DNA of 64,000 nucleotides, from assembly GCF_900149705.1 (NCBI RefSeq), contig NZ_LT703001.1:186001-250000 (forward strand), in the 5' to 3' direction. The notes beneath the pieces were generated by a model. It was given only the letters and a program-made list of their open reading frames with translations. It ran no database searches and was not told where the DNA came from. The translations under genes were made by a program, and so were the position numbers. Below, piece by piece: positions 18,975 to 28,734 of the stretch. The stretch comes from Sphingorhabdus sp. Alg231-15. Lineage in GTDB: Bacteria > Pseudomonadota > Alphaproteobacteria > Sphingomonadales > Sphingomonadaceae. Numbering within the stretch: the stretch's first letter is position 1; every line of letters starts with the position of its first letter.

Positions 18975-20864
18975 ATGGCTACGGCGCTTAAACAGGACGA
19001 TTCAGACAATAACCAACCAGAAGGTGCGGAGAATGTCGTCGTTCGCTTTGCTGGTGATAGCGGCGATGGTATGCAGCTTACCGGCGGGCAATTCACCTTA
19101 TCTACCGCCCTGGCGGGCAGCGACCTCGCGACTTTTCCTGATTTTCCAGCTGAAATCCGCGCTCCGCAAGGAACTTTATTCGGTGTTTCGGCTTTCCAGA
19201 TTAATTTTGGTAGCCGCGCCATTGAAACCGCAGGTGACCAACCTGACGTCCTGATTGCGATGAACCCCGCTGCATTGAAGACCAATGTTGATGCCTTGCG
19301 CGATGGCGGTTTGATCATTGCCGATGAAGGCGAGTTTGGAAAACGGAACCTCGACAAAGCGAAATATGAAAATAATCCGCTGGAAGATGGCTCTTTGGCC
19401 AAGTGGCAATTGCTTAAGCTCGACATTTCCGCGCTGACGCTGGAAGCGGTAAAGCCTTTCGGGCTTGGTAACAAAGAAGCTCTGCGCTGTAAGAATATGT
19501 GGACGCTCGGTCTGGCGCTTTGGATGTTTGAGCGGGAACGCCAACCGATTATCGATTGGCTTAAGGCCAAGTTTGCGAAACTGCCTGATGTGGCGGATGC
19601 AAATATCGCAGCACTAAATGCCGGCCATGCCTATGGCGAAACCGCCGAATTATCTGGCGATGGCCTTGGTAGCGGTCATTTGACGACCCGCAAGGTGGGC
19701 GCAGCGCCGTCCGCGCCTGGCGAGTATCGCACGGTGACCGGCGCAGAAGCGCTGTCACTTGGTCTGGTGGCGGGTGCACAGCTGGCGGACTTGCCGATGT
19801 TCTTTGGCGGCTATCCAATTACCCCGGCTTCCGCAATCCTACACCATTTGTCGCGGCTCAAGGAATTTGGCGTAACAACCTTTCAAGCCGAGGATGAGAT
19901 TGCTGCGATCGCGGCTGCCATCGGTGCAAGCTATGCTGGCAAATTGGGTATTACCTCTTCATCTGGCCCGGGCATCGCGCTGAAGGGCGAAGCTATGGGG
20001 CTCGCGATCATGACCGAGCTACCCTTGGTAATTGTAAATTCGCAGCGCGGCGGACCCTCAACAGGATTGCCCACAAAGACCGAGCAATCGGATTTGTATC
20101 AAGCCATTTATGGCCGCAATGGTGATGCGCCCATGCCGGTCATTGCCGCGCGTTCGCCCGGCGATGCTTTTGAATGTGCGATTGAGGCGGTGCGGATTGC
20201 GGTGCAATATATGACACCAGTCATGCTGCTTACCGACGGCTATATCGCCAATGCGGCTGAGCCATGGAAAATCCCAGACGTTGAAAGTCTGGAGCCGTTT
20301 CCAACCAGCTTCATGGACAAAATGCCGGAAGGCGGCTTGAAGCCCTATGCGCGTGACGAGAAGCTGGCGCGGCCCTGGATCAAACCGGGCACGCCGGAAT
20401 TGATGCATCGGATCGGCGGCATCGAAAAAGGCATTGATACCGGCCATATCGATTATGGCGCGGCCAATCACCAACAGATGACGGAAATTCGCCGCGATAA
20501 GGTGCTGGGCGTTGCCGACAGCATTCCCGATCAGGATGTTGCGATGGGTAAATCGGGCGGCAAGCTGGCGGTTGTTGGTTGGGGCTCAACCTTCGGACCG
20601 ATCCACCAGGCAGTGCGCCGTGCGATTGAGGCTAGCAAAGATGTCAGTCATATCCATGTTCGAAACGTCTGGCCGATGCCTAAAAATATGGGCGAGTTGC
20701 TGAAAAGCTATGACCGTGTCATCGTGCCGGAAATGAACACAGGTCAGCTGAAAACCGTATTGCGCGATCAATATCTGGTCGATGCGAAGCCCGTAAACAA
20801 AGTATCAGGCCAGCCCTTTACCATTGCCGAAATTGATGCGGCGATTGAGGAGAATCTGTCATGA
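18975..20864 (+). CDS. korA: 2-oxoacid:acceptor oxidoreductase, alpha subunit (with fused gamma domain)
   Basis: The 629-residue subunit joins an N-terminal gamma domain (VRFAGDSGDGMQLTGGQ, about residues 20-210) to the alpha pyrimidine-binding domain (GYPITPASAILHH, ITSSSGPG). This is the two-subunit KorAB type that oxidises 2-oxoglutarate, or possibly another 2-oxoacid, to the acyl-CoA and reduces ferredoxin. The adjacent beta subunit overlaps by ATGA. No ferredoxin gene is adjacent. Substrate identity is inferred from the two-subunit architecture. Confidence 0.92.
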   Translation: MATALKQDDSDNNQPEGAENVVVRFAGDSGDGMQLTGGQFTLSTALAGSDLATFPDFPAEIRAPQGTLFGVSAFQINFGSRAIETAGDQPDVLIAMNPAALKTNVDALRDGGLIIADEGEFGKRNLDKAKYENNPLEDGSLAKWQLLKLDISALTLEAVKPFGLGNKEALRCKNMWTLGLALWMFERERQPIIDWLKAKFAKLPDVADANIAALNAGHAYGETAELSGDGLGSGHLTTRKVGAAPSAPGEYRTVTGAEALSLGLVAGAQLADLPMFFGGYPITPASAILHHLSRLKEFGVTTFQAEDEIAAIAAAIGASYAGKLGITSSSGPGIALKGEAMGLAIMTELPLVIVNSQRGGPSTGLPTKTEQSDLYQAIYGRNGDAPMPVIAARSPGDAFECAIEAVRIAVQYMTPVMLLTDGYIANAAEPWKIPDVESLEPFPTSFMDKMPEGGLKPYARDEKLARPWIKPGTPELMHRIGGIEKGIDTGHIDYGAANHQQMTEIRRDKVLGVADSIPDQDVAMGKSGGKLAVVGWGSTFGPIHQAVRRAIEASKDVSHIHVRNVWPMPKNMGELLKSYDRVIVPEMNTGQLKTVLRDQYLVDAKPVNKVSGQPFTIAEIDAAIEENLS

Positions 20865-21889
20865 ACGAGATGACGAAAATCACGACGCTGAAAGACTGGG
20901 AAACCGATCAGGAAGTACGCTGGTGCCCGGGGTGCGGTGACTATGCGATCCTGAAAGCGGTTCAACGGACGATGCCGGATCTAGGCGTCCGTCCCGAAGA
21001 TACGTTGTTTATCAGCGGGATCGGCTGTTCTTCTCGCTTTCCTTATTATATGGAAACTTACGGTTTTCACACTATCCACGGCCGTGCTCCTGCGGTGGCG
21101 ACAGGCGCGAAGCTGGCCAATCCTGATCTCGATGTCTGGATTATAACCGGTGATGGCGACGCGCTATCCATCGGCGGCAACCACACAATGCACCTGTTGC
21201 GGCGCAACCTCGATTGCCAGATCATGCTGTTCAACAATGAGATTTACGGACTGACCAAAGGGCAATATTCACCGACATCTCGGGTGGGAACGAACACCCC
21301 TTCGACGCCTTATGGTTCGGTTGATCGGCCCGCCAGCCCCTGTGCCTTTGCGCTGGGTTCCGGTGCACGGTTCATTGCGCGCGGTATTGACGTGCACAAG
21401 GACCTGACCAATGTCTTGAAAGCCGCACATGCACACAAGGGCGCTGCCTTTATCGAGATTTTTCAGAACTGTATCGTCTATAATAAAGACGTGTTCGAGG
21501 AATTTGCGGCCAAGAAAACCGCCGCGTCGACTCAGCTCCTTCTCGCCGATGGTGAACCGATGCTGTTTGAAAAAGGCGAAAAGGGAATCACATTGGATCG
21601 TGAAACCTTGTCGCTGAAAGTGGTCGATGTTGTCGATGGCGACTGGCAAGCAGCCAATGTGATCGTCCATGACGTGACCAATCGCTCGGTGGCCCATATG
21701 CTGATTGAAATGCCATTTGGAGAATTTCCGATGGCCATTGGCGTACTCTATGACGATCCGCGTCCGACTTTTGAAGCGGCGGTGGTTGAGCAGAATGAAC
21801 AAGCGGCTGAAGGCAAGAAACCGGACCTTCAGGCATTGCTTAACAAAGGGCAGACCTGGACTGTGACCGAGGACGGCCCGGAACTTTAG
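20861..21889 (+). CDS. korB: 2-oxoacid:ferredoxin oxidoreductase, beta subunit
   Basis: The 342-residue thiamine-pyrophosphate subunit has WCPGCGDYAI with iron-sulfur cysteines, GIGCSS, the TPP/Mg motif GDGDALSIGGNH continuing to NNEIYGLTKGQ, and a conserved late Cys (IEIFQNC). It partners KorA, with a 4-base stop/start overlap. The pair supplies succinyl-CoA or reduced ferredoxin alongside or in place of the dehydrogenase complex. Confidence 0.93.
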   Translation: MNEMTKITTLKDWETDQEVRWCPGCGDYAILKAVQRTMPDLGVRPEDTLFISGIGCSSRFPYYMETYGFHTIHGRAPAVATGAKLANPDLDVWIITGDGDALSIGGNHTMHLLRRNLDCQIMLFNNEIYGLTKGQYSPTSRVGTNTPSTPYGSVDRPASPCAFALGSGARFIARGIDVHKDLTNVLKAAHAHKGAAFIEIFQNCIVYNKDVFEEFAAKKTAASTQLLLADGEPMLFEKGEKGITLDRETLSLKVVDVVDGDWQAANVIVHDVTNRSVAHMLIEMPFGEFPMAIGVLYDDPRPTFEAAVVEQNEQAAEGKKPDLQALLNKGQTWTVTEDGPEL

Positions 21890-21932
21890 CAGCCATTTGC
21901 GACACTTGTTGCTTGCAATGTAGGATTTGCTT

Positions 21933-21958
21933 TGCCAGCATGTTGGCAGGGCTGCGGT
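21933..21958 (+). terminator. possible weak terminator hairpin after korB
   Basis: TGCCA (21933-21937), a six-base loop and TGGCA (21944-21948) form a 5-bp stem about 45 bases past the korB stop, followed by GC-rich sequence and a short T run (21961-21964). The stem is short, so this is only suggestive. The rest of the 208-base gap to 22098 shows nothing else clear. Confidence 0.3.
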
Positions 21959-22097
21959 CCTTTTCGTCACGCTATGGGGTGGGGCGATTCTGAACGGAAA
22001 TTTCGTCGCTCATATGAAACAGTTCACCCGAAGATGACCCCCGTTTTGCGTGTAAAGTGTATAATTTCTTGGTCCGGTTTAGACGGCGGTCGACCAT

Positions 22098-23120
22098 ATG
22101 GATAATCTTACTCATAGCCTTGCCGGAGCTGTTCTGGGTCAGCTCGGCCTGAAAAAGAAAACCGGTTTAGGCATGGCGACCTTGATCATCGCTGCTAACA
22201 TTCCCGATATTGATGCGTTTGCGACGCTACTTGGTGGACATCAGCATCTCGCCATTCGTCGGGGTATAACGCACGGCCCGATAGCGATGGTCATATTGCC
22301 GTTATTGTTGACCGGAATCATGCTGTGGTTCGACCGCTGGCAGACCGGGCGGGGCAAGCGTCCAGCGGATCGCTTGCCGATCCACAGAGGCTGGCTCTTG
22401 GCCTTGGCTTATATCGGCTGTCTCAGCCACCCAGCGCTGGATTGGCTCAACAGCTATGGGGTTCGTTTGCTCGAGCCATTTTCCTCGCAATGGTATTATG
22501 GCGACAGCATCTTCATCATCGACATCTGGATTTGGGCTGCGTTGATAGCCGGCGTCTGGATATCGCGGCGGCGAGAGAAAAAGGGCAGGGACGACTGGCA
22601 GCGACCGGCTTGGATAAGCTTTGCTGCCATCTGTGCCTATATTTTTGCCAATGGTTTGATTACCGGTAAGGCGGAAGCAGACACCGAACTTGCGGTTACC
22701 CAGCATACAGGACAAAAACCGGATCAGGTGGTAGCGAATCCCGTACCGGTCACTTTTTGGCGGCGGGAAATGCTTTGGCAAATGGGCACAGGTGTCGATG
22801 CCAGATATGGCGAAACGATATTTGATCTCATCGATCCGGAACCCTTTTACTGGAAAGGCGAATGGATTAAGAATGATGCAACCCAAGCCATGGTTGAGAA
22901 AGTCAAAAGTTCAGACCCGAATGCAAACGCATATCTGTTTTGGTCGAGAATGCCGGTTTTGCAACAGGACAAGAGTGCCGCATCAGAAGAAGGTGTGACG
23001 CTGAATATTTCCGACATGCGGTTTCGTAGCCTTCTGGTTCAGGATCGTTTTGCGGTTAGCACTGTGATTCCGAATGATGAAAATCCGAGATCTGGAGAAA
23101 CTGCCATAGGTGGTCAATGA
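22098..23120 (+). CDS. DUF457/YdjM-type membrane-bound metal-dependent hydrolase
   Basis: The 340-residue protein starts MDNLTHSLAGAVLGQLGLKKKT and has several membrane segments, with conserved His/Asp motifs (NIPDIDA, ITHGPI, SHPALDWLNSYG) that would bind metal. This is the membrane-bound, predicted metal-dependent hydrolase family that includes YdjM. The C-terminal third (from about 215) is soluble. Its TGA overlaps the ATG of the photolyase gene, so the two are translationally coupled. Confidence 0.88.
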   Translation: MDNLTHSLAGAVLGQLGLKKKTGLGMATLIIAANIPDIDAFATLLGGHQHLAIRRGITHGPIAMVILPLLLTGIMLWFDRWQTGRGKRPADRLPIHRGWLLALAYIGCLSHPALDWLNSYGVRLLEPFSSQWYYGDSIFIIDIWIWAALIAGVWISRRREKKGRDDWQRPAWISFAAICAYIFANGLITGKAEADTELAVTQHTGQKPDQVVANPVPVTFWRREMLWQMGTGVDARYGETIFDLIDPEPFYWKGEWIKNDATQAMVEKVKSSDPNANAYLFWSRMPVLQQDKSAASEEGVTLNISDMRFRSLLVQDRFAVSTVIPNDENPRSGETAIGGQ

Positions 23121-24508
23121 CATCGCCAACGATTCTCTGGTTCCGGCGCGATTTGCGCCTCTCCGATCAAGCCGCCGTTGCTGCAGCCGCTGCTAACGGT
23201 CCGGTCATCCCGGTCTATATCCTCGATGATGAAACACCCAAGCACCGTAAAATGGGTGGCGCATCGCGCTGGTGGTTGCATCATAGCCTGAAGTCATTGG
23301 ACACCGATTTGCGCACCAAGGGATCGCGGCTGATCTTGCGGCGCGGCAAAGCGGCCGACATACTGGCTGAACTCTCGCAGGAGAGCGGCGCGCAAGAAAT
23401 CCATGCGCTGCATCATTATGAGCCTTGGTGGCTTAATGCGCAAAAGGACTTGCGGATCAAGTTGAGTGACAATGCCGAAGTTGTTCTGCATCACGGAAAT
23501 TATCTGCTCCCGCCCGGAATATTGAAAACCGGCAGCGGCGGCCCCTATAAAATCTATACACCGTTCTGGAAATCCCTGCGCGAACGCATGCCGCCGACGC
23601 AAACGTCGGATGCGCCAGAACATATCGCCGCCCCCCATGCTTGGCCGGTCAGCGATGATCTGGACGACTGGCATCTGCTACCGAGCAAGCCTGATTGGGC
23701 CACTGGCTTTGTGGATGAATGGAATCCTGGGGAAGCCGGTGCCAATGAAGCTATAGAGATCTTCGTCGATAAAGCAGCGCAATATGATGAAGGCCGCAAC
23801 CTGCCATCAGAGCAATTGGTATCGCGGCTCTCACCGCATCTGCATTTCGGGGAAATCAGCCCGGCCGCAATCTGGAACCGGTTGGCCGGGCAGGGTGCCA
23901 AAGTTGAAACCTATCTCAAAGAGATTGTCTGGCGGGACTATGCCCAAAATGTGATTCAGCAATTCCCGCAATATGGCGGAGAAAGCTATCGCGAGAAATT
24001 CCGTGCTTTCCCTTGGCGTGACATGACTGATCCCGCAGTGCGGAAAGAATATGATGCCTGGTGCCATGGCCAGACGGGCTATCCGATCGTTGATGCTGGT
24101 ATGCGGGAGCTTTGGGCGACAGGATGGATGCATAACCGCGTCCGGATGATTGCGGCGAGTTTCCTGATCAAGCATCTGCTGATCGACTGGCGCGAAGGCG
24201 AGAGATGGTTCTGGGACACGCTCGTTGACGCGGACTTTGCGTCTAACAGTGTCAATTGGCAGTGGGTTTCAGGCACCGGAGTCGATAGTAATATGTTCGT
24301 CCGTATCATGGCGCCACTGACCCAATCAGAGAAATTCAACGCTGGCGACTATATCCGCAAATGGGTGCCAGAGCTGGCAGATGTCAGTGACCCCTATGTC
24401 CACGATCCCGAAGAAAGTGGCGCGAAACCGGCTCGTTATCGCTCGAAGATCATCGCTCACAAGGAGGCACGGGCACGGGCGTTAGACGCTTATGCACAAG
24501 TGAAATGA
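23117..24508 (+). CDS. phrB: deoxyribodipyrimidine photo-lyase (class I CPD type)
   Basis: The enzyme repairs UV-induced cyclobutane pyrimidine dimers using blue light and FAD. The 463-residue sequence has the N-terminal antenna domain (ILWFRRDLRLSDQAAV) and the C-terminal FAD/catalytic domain with WMHNRVRMIAASFL, WREGERWFWDTLVDAD, and ASNSVNWQWVSGTG. It belongs to the photolyase rather than the cryptochrome group by overall motif match. Coupled to the DUF457 gene by ATGA. Confidence 0.95.
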   Translation: MTSPTILWFRRDLRLSDQAAVAAAAANGPVIPVYILDDETPKHRKMGGASRWWLHHSLKSLDTDLRTKGSRLILRRGKAADILAELSQESGAQEIHALHHYEPWWLNAQKDLRIKLSDNAEVVLHHGNYLLPPGILKTGSGGPYKIYTPFWKSLRERMPPTQTSDAPEHIAAPHAWPVSDDLDDWHLLPSKPDWATGFVDEWNPGEAGANEAIEIFVDKAAQYDEGRNLPSEQLVSRLSPHLHFGEISPAAIWNRLAGQGAKVETYLKEIVWRDYAQNVIQQFPQYGGESYREKFRAFPWRDMTDPAVRKEYDAWCHGQTGYPIVDAGMRELWATGWMHNRVRMIAASFLIKHLLIDWREGERWFWDTLVDADFASNSVNWQWVSGTGVDSNMFVRIMAPLTQSEKFNAGDYIRKWVPELADVSDPYVHDPEESGAKPARYRSKIIAHKEARARALDAYAQVK

Positions 24509-24618
24509 CGGAAGGGATTGAAATGACTGAAATATCTGCTTATTGATCCGGACATTCGAAAAGAGGATATCAGGTCGATGAATAAGTAGGTCGCCTTAGG
24601 GCACATCAAAATGAACCC

Positions 24619-24644
24619 CATCAGTCCGTTGGACTGAGGATTTT
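24619..24644 (+). terminator. hairpin downstream of photolyase
   Basis: TCAGTCC (24621-24627), loop GTT, and GGACTGA (24631-24637) make a perfect 7-bp stem, followed by GGATTTTG. The T run is short. It lies 110 bases past phrB and 32 bases before the SDR gene, so it could be a terminator for phrB or a leader hairpin. The gap 24509-24668 otherwise shows no gene. Confidence 0.45.
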
Positions 24645-24668
24645 GACACCTATTATTCAGGATCTTTT

Positions 24669-25451
24669 ATGCACAGATTATCAGGAAAATTTTGCGTTAT
24701 CACCGGTGCGGCTCGCGGTATTGGTAAAGCTATTGCCAAGGCTTTCATTGACGAGGGCGCCACGGTCCTATTGACCGACAAGGATACCGAAACACTGGCG
24801 GAGGCGGGGCAGGAGCTGCAAAGTTCAACCCTTGTCCTTGATGTCGAAAAAGAGGCCGATTGGGATCGTTTGGCCGACCTGCATCCCGCGGCCGATGTCG
24901 TGGTTAATAATGCCGGCATTACCGGGTTTGAAGCAGGCGTCGCGCCCCATGACCCGGAAAATGCATCGTTGGAAGACTGGCGCGCGGTGCACAGGGTCAA
25001 TCTCGATGGCACGTTCATGGGATGCCGTTATGCGATCCGCGCGATGAAGGACAAAGGGACTGGTTCCATCATCAACATCTCGTCCCGCTCCGGTATGGTC
25101 GGTGTTCCTGGAGCTGCAGCTTATGCATCTTCCAAGTCAGCGATCCGAAACCACAGCAAGTCGGTGGCACTCTATTGCGCCCAATTGGGTTTGAATATCC
25201 GGTGCAACTCCATCCATCCAGCGGCAATAATGACGCCGATGTGGGAACCGATGTTGGGCGAAGGTGCTGAACGCGCGGCCGCCATTGATGCGTTGGTGAA
25301 AGACACACCGATGCGACGGTTCGGTGAGGTTGAAGAAGTAGCAGCGGTTGCTGTGCTGCTGGCTTCGGATGAGGCTAGCTATATCACGGGAACCGAAATG
25401 ACCATTGATGGCGGTATATTAGCCGGTTCTGCTGCGGCTCCGGGTTCTTGA
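24669..25451 (+). CDS. SDR family oxidoreductase
   Basis: This 260-residue classical short-chain dehydrogenase/reductase has the NAD(P)-binding TGAARGIG motif, NNAG, the catalytic Ser in INISSRSG and the Tyr/Lys in YASSK, and the C-terminal [11 protein letters not shown]. An Asp follows beta-2 (LLTDKD), which favours NAD(H). The substrate is unknown; such genes often act on steroids, sugars or hydroxy acids. Confidence 0.9.
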   Translation: MHRLSGKFCVITGAARGIGKAIAKAFIDEGATVLLTDKDTETLAEAGQELQSSTLVLDVEKEADWDRLADLHPAADVVVNNAGITGFEAGVAPHDPENASLEDWRAVHRVNLDGTFMGCRYAIRAMKDKGTGSIINISSRSGMVGVPGAAAYASSKSAIRNHSKSVALYCAQLGLNIRCNSIHPAAIMTPMWEPMLGEGAERAAAIDALVKDTPMRRFGEVEEVAAVAVLLASDEASYITGTEMTIDGGILAGSAAAPGS

Positions 25452-25517
25452 TATGACCACCACTGATAGGGATAGTTCCGCATTGCCAAGCAGTTACCAC
25501 TGGTCCATATTTGGCTC

Positions 25518-26774
25518 ATGAATGCAGAGGCGCCAAAACGTGGAAAACATCTGCTCGATGCGCGCAAGCGCTTCGGCACAGGTGGTGGCTTGCTCGCACG
25601 TTTGATCGCACCCGGATTCCATCGGATATTGGACCGGATTGATGCAGGCCTGAATCATGGCACGTTTGAAGGCAAATTACCGGACGGCACCACCCGTATT
25701 GTCGGTGGCCGCGGCGAAGGGCCGATGGCGGAGATTACAATCCATAGCTGGAACGCTTTGCTGCGTCTGGTGAATAGCGGTTCTGTGGGATGGTATCGTG
25801 CTTGGGAACTGGGCGAGTGGGAAAGCCCGGATCTGGTGCCGGTGTTCGATCTGTTTACTCGCAACCGCGCCGGGTTGAAAGACACTGGGCGCGCCGCCGG
25901 CATTTTCAGGTTCATTGCCAAGATGCGTCATTCGCGTCGTCGCAACGACAAGGCCCGAGCAAGGCAGAATATCCAATATCATTATGATCTGGGCAATGAT
26001 TTTTATCGGCTGTGGCTAGACGAAAGCATGAGCTACTCCAGCGCACTATTCGAAGATAACGCCGGAAAAGCAGTAACTTTAGAAGAAGCGCAGGCGAAAA
26101 AAGTTGCAGCGATAGCCGGCCGATTGGGCATAACACCCGGCCAGAAAGTCTTGGAGATCGGATGCGGTTGGGGATATTTGTCCGGCACATTGGCGCGAGA
26201 ACATGGATTGGATGTGACCGGCATATCCTTGTCAAATGAGCAGACTGAATGGGCCAGGGAGCATCACCCTGAGGCCAATTTCCTCATTCAGGACTATCGC
26301 GATGTTGTCGGTCAATATGACGCCATCGCCAGTGTCGAAATGGTCGAAGCGGTCGGGCAGAAATATTGGCCGGATTTTCTGGATTGCGTCGCACGCAATC
26401 TTAATACAGGCGGACGTGCTGCCATTCAATATATCAGTATTGCTGATGATATTTTTGACCAATATGCCGCCAGCGCTGACTTCATCCAGACCTATATTTT
26501 TCCCGGTGGTATGTTGTTGTCGGAAAGCCGGTTCCGTGCCCTTGCCGAAGAACGCGGATTATCTTGGTCGGATCAACACAATTTTGGCCCAGACTATGCC
26601 CATACACTTCGCCTCTGGCGAGAACGGTTCGAAGCGATTGTTGAGCAAGGCGAATTGCCATCGGGATTTGATGAACATTTTGTTCGGCTGTGGCGCTACT
26701 ACCTGACCTATTGCGAAGGCGGTTTCAGTGGTGGCGGCATTAATGTCTCGCAAGTGACTTTGATAAAAGAATAA
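25518..26774 (+). CDS. cyclopropane-fatty-acyl-phospholipid synthase family methyltransferase
   Basis: The 418-residue protein transfers a methylene group from SAM to unsaturated phospholipid acyl chains, or a related lipid. It has a helical N-terminal region (about 1-145), YHYDLGNDFYRLWLDESMSYS, the SAM motif LEIGCGWGYLSG, and SVEMVEAVGQKYWPDF. The C-terminal EGGFSGGGINVSQ is typical. The start at 25518 is in good position, 66 bases after the SDR gene. Confidence 0.92.
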   Translation: MNAEAPKRGKHLLDARKRFGTGGGLLARLIAPGFHRILDRIDAGLNHGTFEGKLPDGTTRIVGGRGEGPMAEITIHSWNALLRLVNSGSVGWYRAWELGEWESPDLVPVFDLFTRNRAGLKDTGRAAGIFRFIAKMRHSRRRNDKARARQNIQYHYDLGNDFYRLWLDESMSYSSALFEDNAGKAVTLEEAQAKKVAAIAGRLGITPGQKVLEIGCGWGYLSGTLAREHGLDVTGISLSNEQTEWAREHHPEANFLIQDYRDVVGQYDAIASVEMVEAVGQKYWPDFLDCVARNLNTGGRAAIQYISIADDIFDQYAASADFIQTYIFPGGMLLSESRFRALAEERGLSWSDQHNFGPDYAHTLRLWRERFEAIVEQGELPSGFDEHFVRLWRYYLTYCEGGFSGGGINVSQVTLIKE

Positions 26775-26793
26775 TAGAAAGCAGGAGTGGATC

Positions 26794-28026
26794 ATGGGTT
26801 TAGGAAAAAAGCTGATGCTAGCGATGACCGGCGTTGGACTGTGTCTGGCACTGCCTGGTTGCCAGAAGGTCAAGGAAGTCGCGGCTGATGCTGCTGGACT
26901 ACCGACTGACAAGAATATCCTGTTTTGGACCGATGATCAGCGCAACAAAGCCTTCCGGATGATGGATGTGCTTGTGCCATCCAACACGATTGAGGCCGGC
27001 TCAAATCCTAAGGTCTGGGAAAAAGGCGAATCGCTTCCCAAAGAATTTCAGATCGATGGCCAGATGCTGTCGGTCGACCAATATATGACTGACCAGCGTA
27101 CTGCCGGTATTGTGATATTGCAGGACGGAAAAATCCGACTGGAAGAATATCGTATGGAATTCGGCAAAGATGATCGCTGGACGTCTTTCTCGGTCGCGAA
27201 ATCCTTGGTGTCGACAATGGTCGGCGCGGCCATCAAAGACGGTTTCATCAAATCCATCAATGATCCGCTGACGGATTATATCCCCGAGCTGCAAGGCAGT
27301 GGTTATGACGGCGTGACGGTCGAGCAGCTGTTGACCATGACATCCGGTGTGCAATGGAATGAGGACTATGCTGATCCAAAATCCGATGTGGCATTGTTTA
27401 ACAATACCAAGCCGGTTGACGGTGTTGATCCGATTATCGTGTACATGAAGACGCTGAAAAGCGAAGCAGAGCCTGGCACGCGCTGGCAATATAATACTGG
27501 TGAAACCAATCTCATTGGTGTGTTGGTGGCAAAGGCCACGGGCAAAACGATATCCGAATATCTTTCTGAAAAAGTCTGGTCACCATATGGGATGGCGCAG
27601 GACGGGGAATGGCTGCTCAATGAGGGCGGCAAGGAAATTGGTGGTTGCTGCATCTCTGCCACTGTCAGGGACTATGCACTCTTTGGTCAGTTGGCGATGA
27701 ATGGTGGCATGATCGGTGACGAATCGATCGTGCCTGATGGTTGGTTTGCAAAAGCCGGAACGAAACAAGCGGATATAGGGGATCCCGGGCGCGGCTATGG
27801 TTATCAATGGTGGACCTTTGATGATGGCAGCTTTGCCGGCCAAGGCATCTTCGGACAGGGGATATTTATTGATCCATCTCGGAAACTGGTGATCGCCAGT
27901 AATGGCAATTGGCCCAGCGCGACTCCTGATGCGCAGAAGGACCAGCGCATCGCCTTTTTCAATGCGGTGAAAACCTATTTGGATTCAGAGGATGGCGAGG
28001 CTACCGAAACGGCTGCGGTTAACTGA
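26794..28026 (+). CDS. serine hydrolase of the class C beta-lactamase family, lipoprotein
   Basis: The 410-residue protein has a lipoprotein signal (CLALPGC, Cys at residue 23) and a beta-lactamase/esterase domain. The catalytic SxxK motif is visible as SFSVAKSL and the YxN-type motif as YNTGETN. A KSG-type third motif is not evident. It is likely a periplasmic membrane-attached esterase or peptidase rather than a resistance enzyme. Its 3' end overlaps the convergent SDR gene by 8 bases. Confidence 0.9.
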   Translation: MGLGKKLMLAMTGVGLCLALPGCQKVKEVAADAAGLPTDKNILFWTDDQRNKAFRMMDVLVPSNTIEAGSNPKVWEKGESLPKEFQIDGQMLSVDQYMTDQRTAGIVILQDGKIRLEEYRMEFGKDDRWTSFSVAKSLVSTMVGAAIKDGFIKSINDPLTDYIPELQGSGYDGVTVEQLLTMTSGVQWNEDYADPKSDVALFNNTKPVDGVDPIIVYMKTLKSEAEPGTRWQYNTGETNLIGVLVAKATGKTISEYLSEKVWSPYGMAQDGEWLLNEGGKEIGGCCISATVRDYALFGQLAMNGGMIGDESIVPDGWFAKAGTKQADIGDPGRGYGYQWWTFDDGSFAGQGIFGQGIFIDPSRKLVIASNGNWPSATPDAQKDQRIAFFNAVKTYLDSEDGEATETAAVN

Positions 28027-28720
28027 TATCGAAGCTCTCGCCAGTCTCAAAACTACTGGTGAGAATTTCAACCATACGATCAGCAACAACCTCGGGCGGT
28101 TTTACGGATTGCGGGTCTTCACCGGGATATGCGCTTGCCCTCATGTTGGTACGAGTGCGGCCAGGATTGATAATCGCGGTCCGTAACTTGCCCAGATTGC
28201 GCATCTCCTCACCATAGCTGATCACCAGCGTTTCCAGCGCGGCTTTGGAAGCCCCATAGGCACCCCAAAACGCGCGGGGAGATCGGCCGACACTGCTGGT
28301 AATGGCGAGCAAGCGTGCATCTTCGCTTTTGCGCATCATCGGATCAAATGCAGCGATAAGAGCTTGTTGCGCGATCAGGTTGAGGGTCAAAATGCTGTTA
28401 AACTCTTTGCCATCAATTGCCGGAACCGGCGTCAATGTCCCTAGCATAGCTGCATTGAGTACCAAAATATCAAGCGCCTCCCAGCGCTCCGAAATTGCTT
28501 GAGCAAGCCTGCCAATGCTATCACCGTCCGTCAAATCAAGCGGTGCTATCGTGGCGTGACCTCCTGCTTGATGAATTTTCTCCTCGACCTCTTCGAGTTC
28601 TTTCGCCGTGCGCGCTGTCAATATGACATGAGCGCCCTTTGCGGCCAATGCAATTGCAGTCGCAGCCCCAATACCACGGCTTGCGCCGGTAACCAGCGCC
28701 AGTTGATTTTCAAAACTCAT
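28019..28720 (-). CDS. SDR family oxidoreductase
   Basis: The 233-residue protein starts MSFENQLALVTGASRGIG and shows TGASRGIG, NAAML, and the catalytic YGASK. It lacks the C-terminal dimer extension of longer SDRs. It begins 14 bases after purF on the same strand, so the two likely form an operon. A TTG at 28732 gives a 4-residue longer alternative. The substrate is not known. Confidence 0.88.
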   Translation of the reverse strand: MSFENQLALVTGASRGIGAATAIALAAKGAHVILTARTAKELEEVEEKIHQAGGHATIAPLDLTDGDSIGRLAQAISERWEALDILVLNAAMLGTLTPVPAIDGKEFNSILTLNLIAQQALIAAFDPMMRKSEDARLLAITSSVGRSPRAFWGAYGASKAALETLVISYGEEMRNLGKLRTAIINPGRTRTNMRASAYPGEDPQSVKPPEVVADRMVEILTSSFETGESFDIS

Positions 28721-28734
28721 TGGCAAATTCAAAC

